From NCBI RefSeq assembly GCF_019711615.1, contig NZ_JAIGNS010000002.1, positions 731,501 to 795,500 on the forward strand: 64,000 bases of DNA, in the 5' to 3' direction. Shown piece by piece: positions 28,786-38,452 of the stretch. Position 1 is the first letter of the stretch. Each line of letters starts with the position of its first letter. The stretch is from Qipengyuania intermedia (GTDB lineage: Bacteria > Pseudomonadota > Alphaproteobacteria > Sphingomonadales > Sphingomonadaceae). Both the position numbers and the translations under genes were made by a program. The notes under the pieces are model-generated. The model made no database searches and had not been told where the DNA came from. It saw nothing but the letters and a program-made list of their open reading frames with translations.

Positions 28786-29708
28786 CAAGCAATCCCCGCA
28801 ATGACGCGCGCCACGAGGTCAGGGTCGAAGGGGCGCAAATCGTCGATTTTCTCGCCGACGCCGATGGCGTGGATCGGAAGTCCGTATTGTTCCGCCGCCT
28901 GCACCAGCACGCCGCCGCGCGCGGTTCCGTCGAGCTTCGTCATGACGAGGCCGGTGACGCCTGCCACTTCCTTGAACACGTCGATCTGGGACAGGGCGTT
29001 CTGGCCGTTGGTGGCATCGAGCACCAGCACCACGTCATGCGGCGCTTCGGGATTGAGACGGCCGAGGACTTTGCGGATCTTGGCCAGCTCGTCCATCAGC
29101 TCGCGCTTGTTCTGTAGGCGGCCTGCGGTGTCGACGATCAGCACGTCGGTGCCGATCTCGGTGCCCTTCTTGACGGCGTCGAACACGATCGAGGCGGGAT
29201 CGCCGCCTTCAGGCCCGCGCACGATGGGCACGCCCACGCGGTCTGCCCAGGTCTGGAGCTGGCCGATGGCGGCCGCGCGAAAGGTGTCTCCGGCGGCGAG
29301 CATGACGTTGTAATCGTCCTCGACGAAAAGGTGGGCGAGCTTGGCGATGGTCGTCGTCTTGCCGCTGCCGTTCACGCCGATCACGAGCAGGACCTGCGGA
29401 CGCGGAAAGGCCGTGATTTCGAGCGGCTTTGCGACGGGGCGCAGGATAGCCGCGATTTCCTCGGCAACCGCTTCCTTCAGTTCCTGCGCGCTGATTTCCA
29501 GGCCGAAGCGCTTGTCCCGCAGCTTCTCCCGGATGCGCGCGGCCGCGCTCGGGCCGAGGTCGGACATGATGAGCGCATCCTCGACATCGTCGAGCGTCGC
29601 ATCGTCCAGCTTCGCCTTGCTGACGACTTCGGTCAGGTTTTCGGACAGGCGTTCCGACGTTTTCTTGAAGCCGCCGAACAGGCGCTCGGTCCAGCTGGGT
29701 TTGCTCAT
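28785..29708 (-). CDS. ftsY: Signal recognition particle receptor FtsY
   Basis: A GTPase that docks SRP-bound ribosomes at the membrane. The NG domain is complete: N domain helices at residues 15-85, G1 loop [10 protein letters not shown] near residue 112, the DTFRAAA insertion-box motif, DTAGR near 195 and [10 protein letters not shown] near 257. It lacks the long acidic A domain of E. coli FtsY, as expected for alphaproteobacteria (307 residues). It overlaps mtaB by four bases and ispZ by one. Confidence 0.96.
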   Translation of the reverse strand: MSKPSWTERLFGGFKKTSERLSENLTEVVSKAKLDDATLDDVEDALIMSDLGPSAAARIREKLRDKRFGLEISAQELKEAVAEEIAAILRPVAKPLEITAFPRPQVLLVIGVNGSGKTTTIAKLAHLFVEDDYNVMLAAGDTFRAAAIGQLQTWADRVGVPIVRGPEGGDPASIVFDAVKKGTEIGTDVLIVDTAGRLQNKRELMDELAKIRKVLGRLNPEAPHDVVLVLDATNGQNALSQIDVFKEVAGVTGLVMTKLDGTARGGVLVQAAEQYGLPIHAIGVGEKIDDLRPFDPDLVARVIAGIA

Positions 29709-30892
29709 GCCAGGAGGTCGTCCTCGAATTTGGTGGGGGTGATCGTGACGATCCGCCCCGGCTCGGTACCGGCGGGCAGGTCCACCCGCGCGAAGTTTTC
29801 CGCATAGCCAGTGCCGTCGCGTTCCGCGAGGACATTGAGCGGCTTATCGACGAGCGTTGCCAGCCAGTCTGCACGGGTCTTCGCCACCGCCTCGCGCAAT
29901 TCGGCAGCGCGCTGCTTGATCGTCGCGCGGTCCACTTGCGGCATGCGCGCGGCGGGGGTGCCGGGGCGGGGTGAATATGGGAAGATGTGGCCGTGCACGA
30001 TGCCAAGATCGCGAATGATCGAAAGGTTGGCCTCGTGATGCTCCACGGTCTCGGTCGGGAAACCGGCGATGAGGTCGGCGCCCACGGCAAGGTCCGGGCG
30101 GCGGTCCTTGAGGCGCCACACCAGGTCGACCGCATCGGCGCGGCTGTGGCGGCGCTTCATGCGCTTGAGGATGAGGTCATGCCCATGCTGCATGGACAGG
30201 TGCAGATGCGGCATCAGGCGCGGCTCACCGGCGAACAGCTCGAACAGGGCCTCGTCGATCTCGATCCCGTCGAGCGACGACATCCTGAGGCGCGGCAGGG
30301 TGGGGAAAGCGTCTAGCACGGCGCGCACCATCGCGCCCAATTGCGGCTTGCCCGGAAGGTCGTGGCCCCATGACGTGACGTCGACGCCGGTCAGCACCAC
30401 CTCGGCGGCGCCCTGGTCCACGTGAAGGGCCACTTCGCGGATCACCGCGTCCACGGACATCGAGCGGCTGGCACCGCGCCCCTGCGGGATCACGCAAAAG
30501 GTACAGGCGTGGTCGCAGCCGTTCTGCACGGCCACGAAGGCGCGCGTGCGGCGCTTGGGGACCGGAAAAGCTTGCGCCGGGACGTTCCATGCGCGCGGGT
30601 CGAGCTTTGCGTCATTGGCGATGAGGCCATCGACCTCGGGCATCGCCGCCAGCTCGGCGCGCTCGATCTCAGCGGCGCATCCGGTGACGAGCAGGCGTGC
30701 ATCGGGGTTGGCGCGGCGCGCGCGGCGGATTGCCTGGCGCGTCTGGCGCACCGCCTCGCTGGTGACCGCGCAGCTGTTGACGACGACGAGGTTCTCCTCG
30801 CCCGCCAGCATGGTGCGCATCCGCTCGCTTTCGGAGATGTTGAGGCGGCAGCCGAGCGACACGATCTGCGGCATTTTGGCAGGCGCGTTCAT
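29705..30892 (-). CDS. mtaB: tRNA (N6-threonylcarbamoyladenosine(37)-C2)-methylthiotransferase MtaB
   Basis: A radical SAM enzyme that converts t6A37 to ms2t6A in tRNAs reading ANN codons. The N-terminal UPF0004 domain holds Cys15, Cys41 and Cys72 for the second iron-sulfur cluster; the radical SAM cluster motif is Cys126, Cys130 and Cys133 (CDHACTFC); a TRAM-like C-terminal region follows. At 395 residues the size fits MtaB better than MiaB or RimO. The ATG overlaps the dapF stop as ATGA. Confidence 0.92.
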   Translation of the reverse strand: MNAPAKMPQIVSLGCRLNISESERMRTMLAGEENLVVVNSCAVTSEAVRQTRQAIRRARRANPDARLLVTGCAAEIERAELAAMPEVDGLIANDAKLDPRAWNVPAQAFPVPKRRTRAFVAVQNGCDHACTFCVIPQGRGASRSMSVDAVIREVALHVDQGAAEVVLTGVDVTSWGHDLPGKPQLGAMVRAVLDAFPTLPRLRMSSLDGIEIDEALFELFAGEPRLMPHLHLSMQHGHDLILKRMKRRHSRADAVDLVWRLKDRRPDLAVGADLIAGFPTETVEHHEANLSIIRDLGIVHGHIFPYSPRPGTPAARMPQVDRATIKQRAAELREAVAKTRADWLATLVDKPLNVLAERDGTGYAENFARVDLPAGTEPGRIVTITPTKFEDDLLA

Positions 30893-31710
30893 GCGAAGTC
30901 GTCCCACTCGAAAGAGCCGCGGAAGCTTTCGCTGGCGGGGCCGGTCATGCGGATCGTTTCGCCCTCGCTCCAGGCGATCTGCAGGTCGCCGCCGGGCAGG
31001 GCCACGGTCACTTCGCTGTCGACAAGCCGTCGGCGCATGGCATGGACCGCAGTGGCGCAGGCACCCGTACCGCACGCCTTGGTCAGTCCCGCGCCGCGTT
31101 CCCACACGCGCAGCCTGATCCTTCCGCGGTCTTCGATGGTCGCGACGTTCACGTTGACTCGTTCGGGAAACAGCGGGTCGTTCTCGATTTCCGGTCCCAG
31201 GCGGTCGAGCGGGACCGTATCGCAATCGTCCACGAAGAAGATCACGTGCGGATTGCCGACATTCACCGCTCCGGGATTTTCCAGCATTTCCCAGGCGACG
31301 GGCATGGAGAGCGTGTCCATCGGATAGGCGAGCGGGATCGCATCCCAGTCGAAGCGCGGCGCGCCCATGTCGACGCTGGCGCCGCCATGGCGCGGCGAGG
31401 CGGCCAGCATGCCGCCAGCCGTCTCGATCGTGGCATCGCTGCCGTGCAGCATGGCCACGGCGCGCGTCGCATTGCCGCAGGCCCCGACTTCGCCGCCGTC
31501 GTGATTGTAGATCCGCATGCGGAAATCAGCCCTTTCGCTGGGCTGCAACAGGATCAGCTGGTCGCAGCCGATACCCGTGTACCGGTCGGCGATACCGCGA
31601 ACGATGCGCTCTTCCAGATCGGGCAGGGCATTTTCGCGCGCATCGAGCACGACGAAATCATTGCCTAATCCATGCATCTTGATGAAGGGAATGCGCATCT
31701 TGGCGCGCAT
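30889..31710 (-). CDS. dapF: Diaminopimelate epimerase
   Basis: It converts LL- to meso-diaminopimelate for lysine and peptidoglycan synthesis without a cofactor. The two catalytic cysteines are Cys78 in GACGNATRA and Cys213 in KACGTGACAT. MHGLGNDF near the N-terminus is diagnostic. Length 273. An AAGG lies six bases before the ATG at 31710; a second ATG four codons in is possible. First gene of the dapF-mtaB-ftsY-ispZ unit. Confidence 0.96.
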   Translation of the reverse strand: MRAKMRIPFIKMHGLGNDFVVLDARENALPDLEERIVRGIADRYTGIGCDQLILLQPSERADFRMRIYNHDGGEVGACGNATRAVAMLHGSDATIETAGGMLAASPRHGGASVDMGAPRFDWDAIPLAYPMDTLSMPVAWEMLENPGAVNVGNPHVIFFVDDCDTVPLDRLGPEIENDPLFPERVNVNVATIEDRGRIRLRVWERGAGLTKACGTGACATAVHAMRRRLVDSEVTVALPGGDLQIAWSEGETIRMTGPASESFRGSFEWDDFA

Positions 31711-31739
31711 CTATGCCTTCACGGGGCCAGCGTAAAGTA

Positions 31740-33437
31740 TCAGCCCGCGCGCTTGCCCGTCCCGGCCTTGTCGTCCCGCTTCCTGCGTTCGGCCTCGAGG
31801 TCGAGGACTTCCTCGCCTTCCGAGGCGAGGAGTTGCTGTGCCGAGAGGCGTTCCAGCACCTTGGCCGCAGGTTCGGGGCGGCCGTAATGGTATCCCTGTC
31901 CCTTCATGCGGCCCATGGTCTTGAGCACCTCGTGGATCGCCTCGTTCTCGATCCCCTCGGCCGTGATCGGCAGCTTCAGGCCATCGCTCATCGCGACGAT
32001 CGCGTCGACGAGGGCGGTGTTGTTTTCATCGGCACGCAGTTCGCTGATGAAGCTGCGGTCGATCTTGAGGCGGTCGAAGGGCAGGCTGCGCAGCTGCGAG
32101 AGGCTGGAATAGCCGGTCCCGAAATCGTCGAGGCTGACGTGGACGCCCTGGTTGCGCAGCGAGGTGATCATCGAGCGCACCATGCCGATATTCTCGTGCA
32201 GACAGGTTTCGGTGATCTCGATATCGAGGCGGTGCGGCGGGAAGCGGTGCTTCACCAGCAATTTCAGCACCTTTTGCGCAAACCACGGGTCGCGCATCTG
32301 CACGGGCGAGATGTTCACCGACAAGGTGAGCTTGTCGTCCCACTGCTTCGCGTCTTCGAAAGCCTGCGCGATCAACCGTTCCGACAATTCGCCGATCACG
32401 CCGATTTCTTCCGCGATCGGGATGAAGATGTCCGGTCCCACCACGCCCAGTTCGGGCGATTCCCAGCGGGCGAGCATTTCGAAACCGACCAGGCTGTCGG
32501 TCTCCAGGTCGACCTGCTGTTCGTAATAGGGCACGAATTCGCCGTTCGCGATCCCGGCACGGATGCCCGATTCCAGCTTGTTGCGGAACCGCAGCTCGTT
32601 TTCCATCGGCGGCTCGAACCAGTAGAAGCGGTTCTTGCCCTGCTTCTTGGCGTGGTACATCGCGATGTCGGCCTTGTGCATCAGTGCCTGGGCCCCGCTG
32701 CGCCCTTCCTCGAGCGCCTCAAGGTGGACGGAACTGGCGATGCCGAGCGACACTGTCACGTCGAGCGCGGCGCCGTCATGCTGGACGGAAGTTGCCACTC
32801 GTTCGACCATGCGGGTCGCCAAATGTTCGATCCGGTCGGGGGCAGAGGCATGATAGGGCACGACGCACAGGAATTCGTCGCCGCCGATGCGCGCCAGCAC
32901 GCCGCCGGTGGGAAGCACGCGCTCCAGCCGCTCGGCAGTCGCGCGCAGCACGGCATCGCCTGCCGCGTGGCCATTGAGGTCGTTCACCTGCTTGAAGTTG
33001 TCGAGATCGACCGCAATCGCGGCGAGCGCGCGATCGGCGCTGCACTCCTGTTCCAGAAGAACCGCGAGGCGGGCGGCGAAACTGCGGCGGTTGAGGCAGC
33101 CGGTCAGGTCGTCGATCTCGGCGAGGCGGCGCGCTTCCTCCTCGGAGCGGCGGCGTTCGACCAGTTCGACGTTCAGCGCCTTGTAGCGCCTCCAGCCAAG
33201 GAGGATGAGAGCGATATTGAGGATCAGCGCATTGGTCAGGACGGCGTCGGTGCCACCGACGGCGCCGCTCCAGGTCTTGACGATGTTGGGCAGTGCCACG
33301 CCGGCCGTGCCGACGAACAGGATCATCGCGGCAAAGGCGATACCCTGCGTTACCAGGTCATGGCGAGTCGAGCCGGCGAGGTCCTGCGACCCGCTATCCG
33401 CCCGATCCGGCCGCTTTCCTGAGATGTTCTTACCCAA
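31740..33437 (-). CDS. Diguanylate cyclase/phosphodiesterase with GGDEF and EAL domains
   Basis: A membrane protein for cyclic di-GMP turnover. Two hydrophobic segments (about residues 31-50 and 66-81) precede a short coiled coil, a GGDEF domain with intact GGDEF at 185-189, and an EAL domain from about residue 290. The RxxD product-inhibition site is missing ahead of GGDEF. The EAL signature reads EML (320-322), yet the other catalytic motifs remain: NISP, EITE, DDFGTGYSS, KIDRSF and TAEGIE. Both activities are therefore possible. The start is TTG 33437 with GGGGGA upstream. It stands alone behind dapF by 29 bases and may be co-read with it. Confidence 0.9.
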   Translation of the reverse strand: MGKNISGKRPDRADSGSQDLAGSTRHDLVTQGIAFAAMILFVGTAGVALPNIVKTWSGAVGGTDAVLTNALILNIALILLGWRRYKALNVELVERRRSEEEARRLAEIDDLTGCLNRRSFAARLAVLLEQECSADRALAAIAVDLDNFKQVNDLNGHAAGDAVLRATAERLERVLPTGGVLARIGGDEFLCVVPYHASAPDRIEHLATRMVERVATSVQHDGAALDVTVSLGIASSVHLEALEEGRSGAQALMHKADIAMYHAKKQGKNRFYWFEPPMENELRFRNKLESGIRAGIANGEFVPYYEQQVDLETDSLVGFEMLARWESPELGVVGPDIFIPIAEEIGVIGELSERLIAQAFEDAKQWDDKLTLSVNISPVQMRDPWFAQKVLKLLVKHRFPPHRLDIEITETCLHENIGMVRSMITSLRNQGVHVSLDDFGTGYSSLSQLRSLPFDRLKIDRSFISELRADENNTALVDAIVAMSDGLKLPITAEGIENEAIHEVLKTMGRMKGQGYHYGRPEPAAKVLERLSAQQLLASEGEEVLDLEAERRKRDDKAGTGKRAG

Positions 33438-33599
33438 AAGGTCCCCCGGACACGCTCGTGTTCCATGCGTGCCTAAGGGAGGATGTCTAAAAACCCGTTA
33501 ACCGGAACCCACTGTCGCGGCGCGCTTTCTGGCCAAGTGGCGTCGGGGGCGCTAGGCCGCCCGCAGACTGCCGAACCCGCTAGAAGGAGAACTTTGCGA

Positions 33600-34010
33600 A
33601 TGGCCCGTTACTGGCTGATGAAATCGGAACCGTTCAAATATAGCTGGGACGATCTCGTCGCAGAAAAGGAAGGGACCTGGGACGGCGTTCGCAATTACCG
33701 CGCCAAGAACAACCTTGCGGCCATGCAAGTGGGCGATCAGGCGTTCTTCTACCACTCGCGCGAAGGGCTGGAGATCGTCGGCATTTGCGAAGTGAGCGTG
33801 GCCGGAATTACCGATCCGACCGATCCGGAAGGCAAGTGGGCCGCCGTGAAGATCGTGCCGAAGACCAAGCTGCCGAGCCCGGTGACGCTGAAGCAGATCA
33901 AGGCCGAACCCAAGCTCGAGGATTGCGAACTGGTGCGCCTGTCGCGCCTGTCGGTTGCAGAGATAAAACCCGACGAGTGGTCCGTGATCTGCTCGATGGC
34001 CGGAATTTAG
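33600..34010 (+). CDS. EVE domain-containing protein
   Basis: A 136-residue protein that is almost entirely one EVE domain, a PUA-like fold related to YTH that is thought to bind modified bases in DNA or RNA. YWLMKSEP at the N-terminus, the GVRNYRAKN segment, FFYHS and EWSVICSM near the end are family hallmarks. AGAAGGAG precedes the ATG. EVE proteins occur both as core genes and in defence loci; the core location here speaks for a housekeeping role. Confidence 0.9.
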   Translation: MARYWLMKSEPFKYSWDDLVAEKEGTWDGVRNYRAKNNLAAMQVGDQAFFYHSREGLEIVGICEVSVAGITDPTDPEGKWAAVKIVPKTKLPSPVTLKQIKAEPKLEDCELVRLSRLSVAEIKPDEWSVICSMAGI

Positions 34011-34128
34011 CTTCGTCGCAGGACAAGGTCCTTTGGCCGCAAAGGGCCGGAACGCTTCGATCCGATAGCCCGTTATCTTCCTGTAAGTGCGCTTCTTTTC
34101 AAGCGCGACAAACTACAGGAGAGGCCTC

Positions 34129-34299
34129 ATGGGCGAACTGACAGAGAAGATCAAAGGCAACACCAACGAAGCCATCGGCAACGTGAAGCAGCAGTCGGGC
34201 GATCCCGAAACCCGCGCCGAAGGTCGCCAGCAGGAACGCAAGGGCGAAGCCCAGCAGCTCAAGGGCGAGATCGAAGGCAAGCTCGGCAACGACGTCTGA
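34129..34299 (+). CDS. CsbD family stress protein
   Basis: A 56-residue highly hydrophilic protein with the CsbD pattern ELTEKIKGNTNEAIGNVKQ and repeated GEAQQLKGEIEGKLG segments. Family members accumulate under general stress; their biochemical role is unknown. AGGAGAGG gives a strong ribosome-binding site. The gene is followed by a terminator hairpin at 34332 and is therefore probably monocistronic. Confidence 0.88.
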   Translation: MGELTEKIKGNTNEAIGNVKQQSGDPETRAEGRQQERKGEAQQLKGEIEGKLGNDV

Positions 34300-34331
34300 C
34301 ATCCGATACGACACTGACGTTCAGTGACGAT

Positions 34332-34365
34332 GGGCCGTCTCCCCAAGCAGGGAGGCGGCCCTTTT
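34332..34365 (+). terminator. Intrinsic terminator after the CsbD gene
   Basis: A 12-base stem (34332-34343 with 34350-34361, one wobble), CAAGCA loop and four T. The convergent thiamine-diphosphate enzyme gene stops at 34388. Confidence 0.85.
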
Positions 34366-34387
34366 GTCGTCCACTATCGATCGAGCC

Positions 34388-36055
34388 TTAGCGGGCGCGC
34401 AATCCGCTGACGGTTGCGCCGCTCGCAGCCAGTTGTTCGACATCGATGACGCAGTGAATGAGCCGCAGGCCTGTGCGGCCTTCCGCTGCAACCAGCGCAT
34501 CCTTGAACTGCTCTGTGGTTTCGGCGCGCGCAGACCAGCCGCCATAAGCCTGGGCCAACGCAGCAAAATCGGGATTTGCGAGGCGAGTACCGCTGATGCG
34601 CTCTTCACCCGGGAATTCGCGCTCCTGGTGCATGCGGATCGTGCCGTACGCGCCATTATCGACCACGATGACGATGAGGCTGCCGCCGTGTTGGACCAGC
34701 GTGGCCATTTCCTGCCCGTTCATCATGAAGTCGCCGTCGCCCGCTACGGCAACGACCGTGCGTTCGGGGAAACGTAGCGATGCGGCGACCGAGGCGGGCA
34801 CACCGTAACCCATGGCTCCGCAAGTCGGTGCAAGCTGTGTCGGATAGCCTTCATAACGCCAGTAGCGGTGCCACCACCCCGCGAAATTGCCCGCGCCGTT
34901 GCAGATGATCGTATCGGCCGGGAGCGTGTCGCGCATGAACTGGACGCAGGCACCCATGTCCAGCGGGTAGTCGTTCGGCGAGGCCGTGGCCCAGGCTTCC
35001 CATTCGGCATTCGCCTCTGCGCCCGCATCGAAATCGATCGTATCGCCGTCGTCCCACAGCGCTGCGCTTTCCGCGAATTCGTCCATCTCGGCACAAATGG
35101 CGAGATCGGTGGAATAGACGCGGTGCAATTCCTCCGGATCGGGATGGACATGAATCAGCGTGCGATCGGCATCCTCCAGCGGCGGGACGGTATAGCCGTC
35201 GGTAGTCGCTTCCCCGAGCCGTGCGCCGACTGCGAGCACCAGGTCGGCATTTTTCACGCGCTCGACCAGCTTGGGATTGGGGCCATAGCCGAGCGATCCG
35301 GCGTAGACGCGGCTCGACGGGCTGATCGCGTCCTGGCGACGGAAAGCGGTGGCGACCGGAATGCCGAGGCGTTCGGCGAAGAGCTGGAAGTGCTCGCGCG
35401 CCTTTGCGTTCCAGCCCGCGCCGCCGACGATCGCGACCGGCGAAGCGGCATCGGCGATAAGCGCCATCATCGCCTGCATCGCATCGGGGCAGGGGGCTTG
35501 GGCAGGCCGCTCCACCCGCTTGCGGGGCTTCGCCGCAGTGTCATGGCTCAGCATGTCTTCGGGAAGGGCCAGCACGACCGGGCCGGGGCGGCCGGAAATG
35601 GCGGTGGCATAGGCGCGGGCGACATATTCCGGGATGCGGTCCGCGCTATCGATGCGCGCCGCCCATTTCGCGATGGGTCCGAAGAAGGCTGCGAAGTCGA
35701 CTTCCTGGAAGCCTTCACGGTCGCGCATGCCGGAATCGACATCGCCCACGAACATGATCATCGGCTGCGAATCCTGCTGGGCGACGTGGATGCCGATGCT
35801 GGCGTTTGTCGCGCCTGGGCCGCGGGTGACGAAGGCGATCCCCGGCCTTCCGGTCATGGCGCCGTCCGCGCACGCCATCATCGCAACCCCGCCTTCCTGG
35901 CGGCAGGTGATAAGGTCGATCGCCTCCTGCTGGCCGAGCGCGTCGAGCACCTGCAGGAAGCTTTCTCCCGGCACGGTGAAGATTCGGTCGCAGCCCTGTT
36001 CGATCAGGCAATCGACGAGGAGTTTCGCGGCGGCGGGCGTGGGGCGCTTGGTCAT
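34388..36055 (-). CDS. Thiamine diphosphate-binding enzyme, acetolactate synthase-like
   Basis: A 555-residue enzyme of the acetolactate synthase/pyruvate decarboxylase superfamily. The cofactor-activating Glu is in CRQEGGVAMMA, the central domain is Rossmann-like, and the C-terminal ThDP motif GDGDFMMN ... VVDNGAYG is intact. No regulatory subunit gene (ilvN/ilvH) is adjacent and the gene stands alone, so the branched-chain biosynthetic role is uncertain; other members act in acetoin formation or on other 2-oxo acids. Start ATG 36055. Confidence 0.85.
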   Translation of the reverse strand: MTKRPTPAAAKLLVDCLIEQGCDRIFTVPGESFLQVLDALGQQEAIDLITCRQEGGVAMMACADGAMTGRPGIAFVTRGPGATNASIGIHVAQQDSQPMIMFVGDVDSGMRDREGFQEVDFAAFFGPIAKWAARIDSADRIPEYVARAYATAISGRPGPVVLALPEDMLSHDTAAKPRKRVERPAQAPCPDAMQAMMALIADAASPVAIVGGAGWNAKAREHFQLFAERLGIPVATAFRRQDAISPSSRVYAGSLGYGPNPKLVERVKNADLVLAVGARLGEATTDGYTVPPLEDADRTLIHVHPDPEELHRVYSTDLAICAEMDEFAESAALWDDGDTIDFDAGAEANAEWEAWATASPNDYPLDMGACVQFMRDTLPADTIICNGAGNFAGWWHRYWRYEGYPTQLAPTCGAMGYGVPASVAASLRFPERTVVAVAGDGDFMMNGQEMATLVQHGGSLIVIVVDNGAYGTIRMHQEREFPGEERISGTRLANPDFAALAQAYGGWSARAETTEQFKDALVAAEGRTGLRLIHCVIDVEQLAASGATVSGLRAR

Positions 36056-36205
36056 GGATCAGGCGGTTAGCCGCGCGCACTGCTTCGCGCAATCGCGGTG
36101 GCAAGTCTTGCCACTTATCCTCACCAATCAGGATGAATGTCCCGTATTGCTACAGCGTTGATTGTACGGGACCCCAAGGGTTAAAAATGCGTTAAGAGCT
36201 GCATC

Positions 36206-36400
36206 ATGAGACGCGCATTAGTCCTTAACACCGAAGCCGCCCGCCACTGGATGCGGGCAAGTCTGCCCCAGCGCCGCGCGATGTTCGCCGATGTGCCGCA
36301 GGACCAGCCGATCGACTGGAGGCTTACCGCTTCCGACGTACGCGGTGCGGCGACGGTTTATTTCGCGACCTTCGCAGCGGTCCTCGCCTTTATCGCCTGA
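36206..36400 (+). CDS. Small protein with a C-terminal membrane helix
   Basis: A 64-residue product. The basic N-terminal half (MRRALVLNTEAARHWMR) is followed by a hydrophobic C-terminal helix, AATVYFATFAAVLAFIA, so it may be tail-anchored. An AAGAG lies about nine bases upstream of ATG 36206. No family recognised. It sits in the gap between the acetolactate synthase-like gene (divergent) and the LplT-like gene, whose stop is three bases beyond its own. Confidence 0.55.
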   Translation: MRRALVLNTEAARHWMRASLPQRRAMFADVPQDQPIDWRLTASDVRGAATVYFATFAAVLAFIA

Positions 36401-36403
36401 TCG

Positions 36404-37747
36404 TCAAGCGCGCCTATCGGCGGCAGCGATACGCTCCGCCTTCAGGAGTTTGCGTCCCAGCCATGCGGAAATCAGGCACATCAATGCGCTGATGAGCACC
36501 TGCTCCACTATGGGCACTCCCGCCGCGCTCATCCCCATAGCCATGAGCGAGCCGCAGACCATCGCACCCGAATTGACGATATTGTTGGCCGCAATCGTGC
36601 GCGATGCCTTTTCCGGCGCCACCCGCGTGGTCAGGAAGGCATAGAGTGGCACGACGAACATCCCGCCTGCAATGGCGATGCCGAGCAGGCACAGCAGCAG
36701 CACGGTCGCCATCGGCCAGGCGAGGAAGCCAGCCACATCGAGCAGTTCGGTGGGCTGGTCGGCCTCCCACAATTTCGCGACGCTGTAGAAAGCGATCACG
36801 AAGAGGCCCATCACGATGACCGATTGCGAGGCATAGCGGGCCGAGACCTCGCCTTTGAGCAGGGCGTTGATTGCGACCGATCCGATGGCAATCCCGACCG
36901 AGAAGATGACGAGGAACAGGCTCGCCACTTCCTTGCTGGCCATGATGACGTTTTTGGCGAGCGGGGGGAACTGGATGAACAGCACTGCCCCGATGGTCCA
37001 GAAGAAGCTGATCGCGATGATGGCGTAATAGACTTCGCGCGCATGCATGGTTTCGCGTACGAGCTGCACCGATGCGCGCAGGATATGCCAGTCGAGCTTT
37101 TCCGGCGCGCCTTGCGGCGGGGCGTCGGGCACCTGGCGGCTGATGAAATAGGCGACGACGGAGGTGAGGATGATGCCCACCGCCGCGACTTCGACGGGGA
37201 TCCAGCCGGCCAGGATCGTGCCGGCCAGGATGGCGATATAGGTTCCTGCTTCGACCAGGCCGGTGCCAGCGAGCACCTCGTCCTTCTTGAGGTGCTGGGG
37301 CAGGATCGCGTATTTGATCGGCCCTAGGAAAGTCGACTGCACGCCGGTCAGGAACAGGGCAAACAGCATCAGCACGATCGGCAGGGTGGTATCGATACCG
37401 AACAGGCTGACCGGCAGGTCATAGCCTTTCCAGGCGAGGTACAACCCGCTCGCCCCGATAAGCATCAGGATTATCTCGCAGAACTTGACCTTGCGGATGA
37501 TCGCCGCCTTGTCGCGCATGTCGGCAAGCTGCCCCGCCAGCGCGGACAGGATGAAGAAGGGCAGGATGAACAATCCCGACGCGATGGCGCTGAACTGGCC
37601 TTCCGCCTCTTCGGAATTGTAGATCTGGTAGACCACGAAGAGCACCATCGCGGTCTTGTAGAGGTTGTCGTTGAACGCGTTGAACAGCTGCGTCACGAAC
37701 AGCGGCAGGAAACGCCTGCTGCGCAGCAAATGTGTAGATGTAAGCAT
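36404..37747 (-). CDS. MFS transporter, LplT-like lysophospholipid carrier
   Basis: A 447-residue major facilitator protein with about 12 helices. RFLPLFVTQLFNAFNDNLYKTAMV at the N-terminus (shown only as family hallmark in part: FNAFNDN) and the FLGPIKYAILPQHL segment match LplT, which flips lysophospholipids inward for re-acylation. In many proteobacteria this domain is fused to an acyltransferase and an acyl-ACP synthetase (Aas); here it ends after the transporter and no acyltransferase lies next to it. Start ATG 37747 is favoured over an upstream in-frame codon that adds an arginine-rich run. Confidence 0.85.
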   Translation of the reverse strand: MLTSTHLLRSRRFLPLFVTQLFNAFNDNLYKTAMVLFVVYQIYNSEEAEGQFSAIASGLFILPFFILSALAGQLADMRDKAAIIRKVKFCEIILMLIGASGLYLAWKGYDLPVSLFGIDTTLPIVLMLFALFLTGVQSTFLGPIKYAILPQHLKKDEVLAGTGLVEAGTYIAILAGTILAGWIPVEVAAVGIILTSVVAYFISRQVPDAPPQGAPEKLDWHILRASVQLVRETMHAREVYYAIIAISFFWTIGAVLFIQFPPLAKNVIMASKEVASLFLVIFSVGIAIGSVAINALLKGEVSARYASQSVIVMGLFVIAFYSVAKLWEADQPTELLDVAGFLAWPMATVLLLCLLGIAIAGGMFVVPLYAFLTTRVAPEKASRTIAANNIVNSGAMVCGSLMAMGMSAAGVPIVEQVLISALMCLISAWLGRKLLKAERIAAADRRA

Positions 37748-37858
37748 GACCCCCCGGGCACAACCTCGGCTCCGGGTCCTTGTGCGGACTAACGCAGGCG
37801 CGGACAAGGCAAATGTGCCGCTTTTGCGCCGGACAGTTTGTCGTTAGAGCGATTCGTC

Positions 37859-38452
37859 ATGTTGAGCCTGCCCAACATCCTCACGCTTTCGCGCATCGTC
37901 GCGATCCCGCTCCTGGCCTTCCTCCTGTGGTGGCCGGGCTGGGAAACCGGCTATCTTGCGGCCTTCGTGCTCTACTGCGCGATGGGCATCACCGATTATT
38001 TCGACGGCATGCTCGCCCGTTCCAGCGGCGCGGTCTCCAAACTCGGGATTTTCCTCGATCCGATCGCGGACAAGATCATGGTGGCATCGGTGATCCTCGT
38101 GCTGGCGGCGCAAGGCGTGCTGACCGGGCCCTACGTCGGGGACATGCACGTCATTGCCGGCCTGATCATTCTCGTGCGCGAGATCGCGGTGTCGGGCCTG
38201 CGCGAATTTCTCGGCGGTCTGCAGGTGTCGGTTCCGGTGAGCAAGCTCGCCAAGTGGAAGACGACCTTCCAGCTGATGTCGCTGGGTTCGCTGATCCTAG
38301 GGCAGGGGCTGCCGCGCTGGACGATGGAAATCGGCGATATCGCGGCGAATGTCCCGCATACGGTCGGCCTGGTGACCCTGTGGGCGGCCGCGATCCTGAC
38401 GCTGATAACCGGCTGGGACTACCTGCGGGTCGGCCTCAAGCACATGGACTAA
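37859..38452 (+). CDS. pgsA: CDP-diacylglycerol--glycerol-3-phosphate 3-phosphatidyltransferase
   Basis: It makes phosphatidylglycerophosphate, the precursor of phosphatidylglycerol and cardiolipin. A 197-residue CDP-alcohol phosphotransferase with the complete motif DYFDGMLAR ... LGIFLDPIADK near residues 42-67. NILTLSRIVAIP at the N-terminus is typical of PgsA. The ATG at 37859 is used; a TTG 21 bases upstream is possible. Its stop overlaps the stop of the convergent flippase gene by four bases. Confidence 0.94.
   Translation: MLSLPNILTLSRIVAIPLLAFLLWWPGWETGYLAAFVLYCAMGITDYFDGMLARSSGAVSKLGIFLDPIADKIMVASVILVLAAQGVLTGPYVGDMHVIAGLIILVREIAVSGLREFLGGLQVSVPVSKLAKWKTTFQLMSLGSLILGQGLPRWTMEIGDIAANVPHTVGLVTLWAAAILTLITGWDYLRVGLKHMD

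Noticed and set aside
31713-33422. 569-codon plus-strand frame opposite the GGDEF-EAL gene
   Set aside because: Antisense of conserved catalytic motifs; composition typical of a mirror frame.
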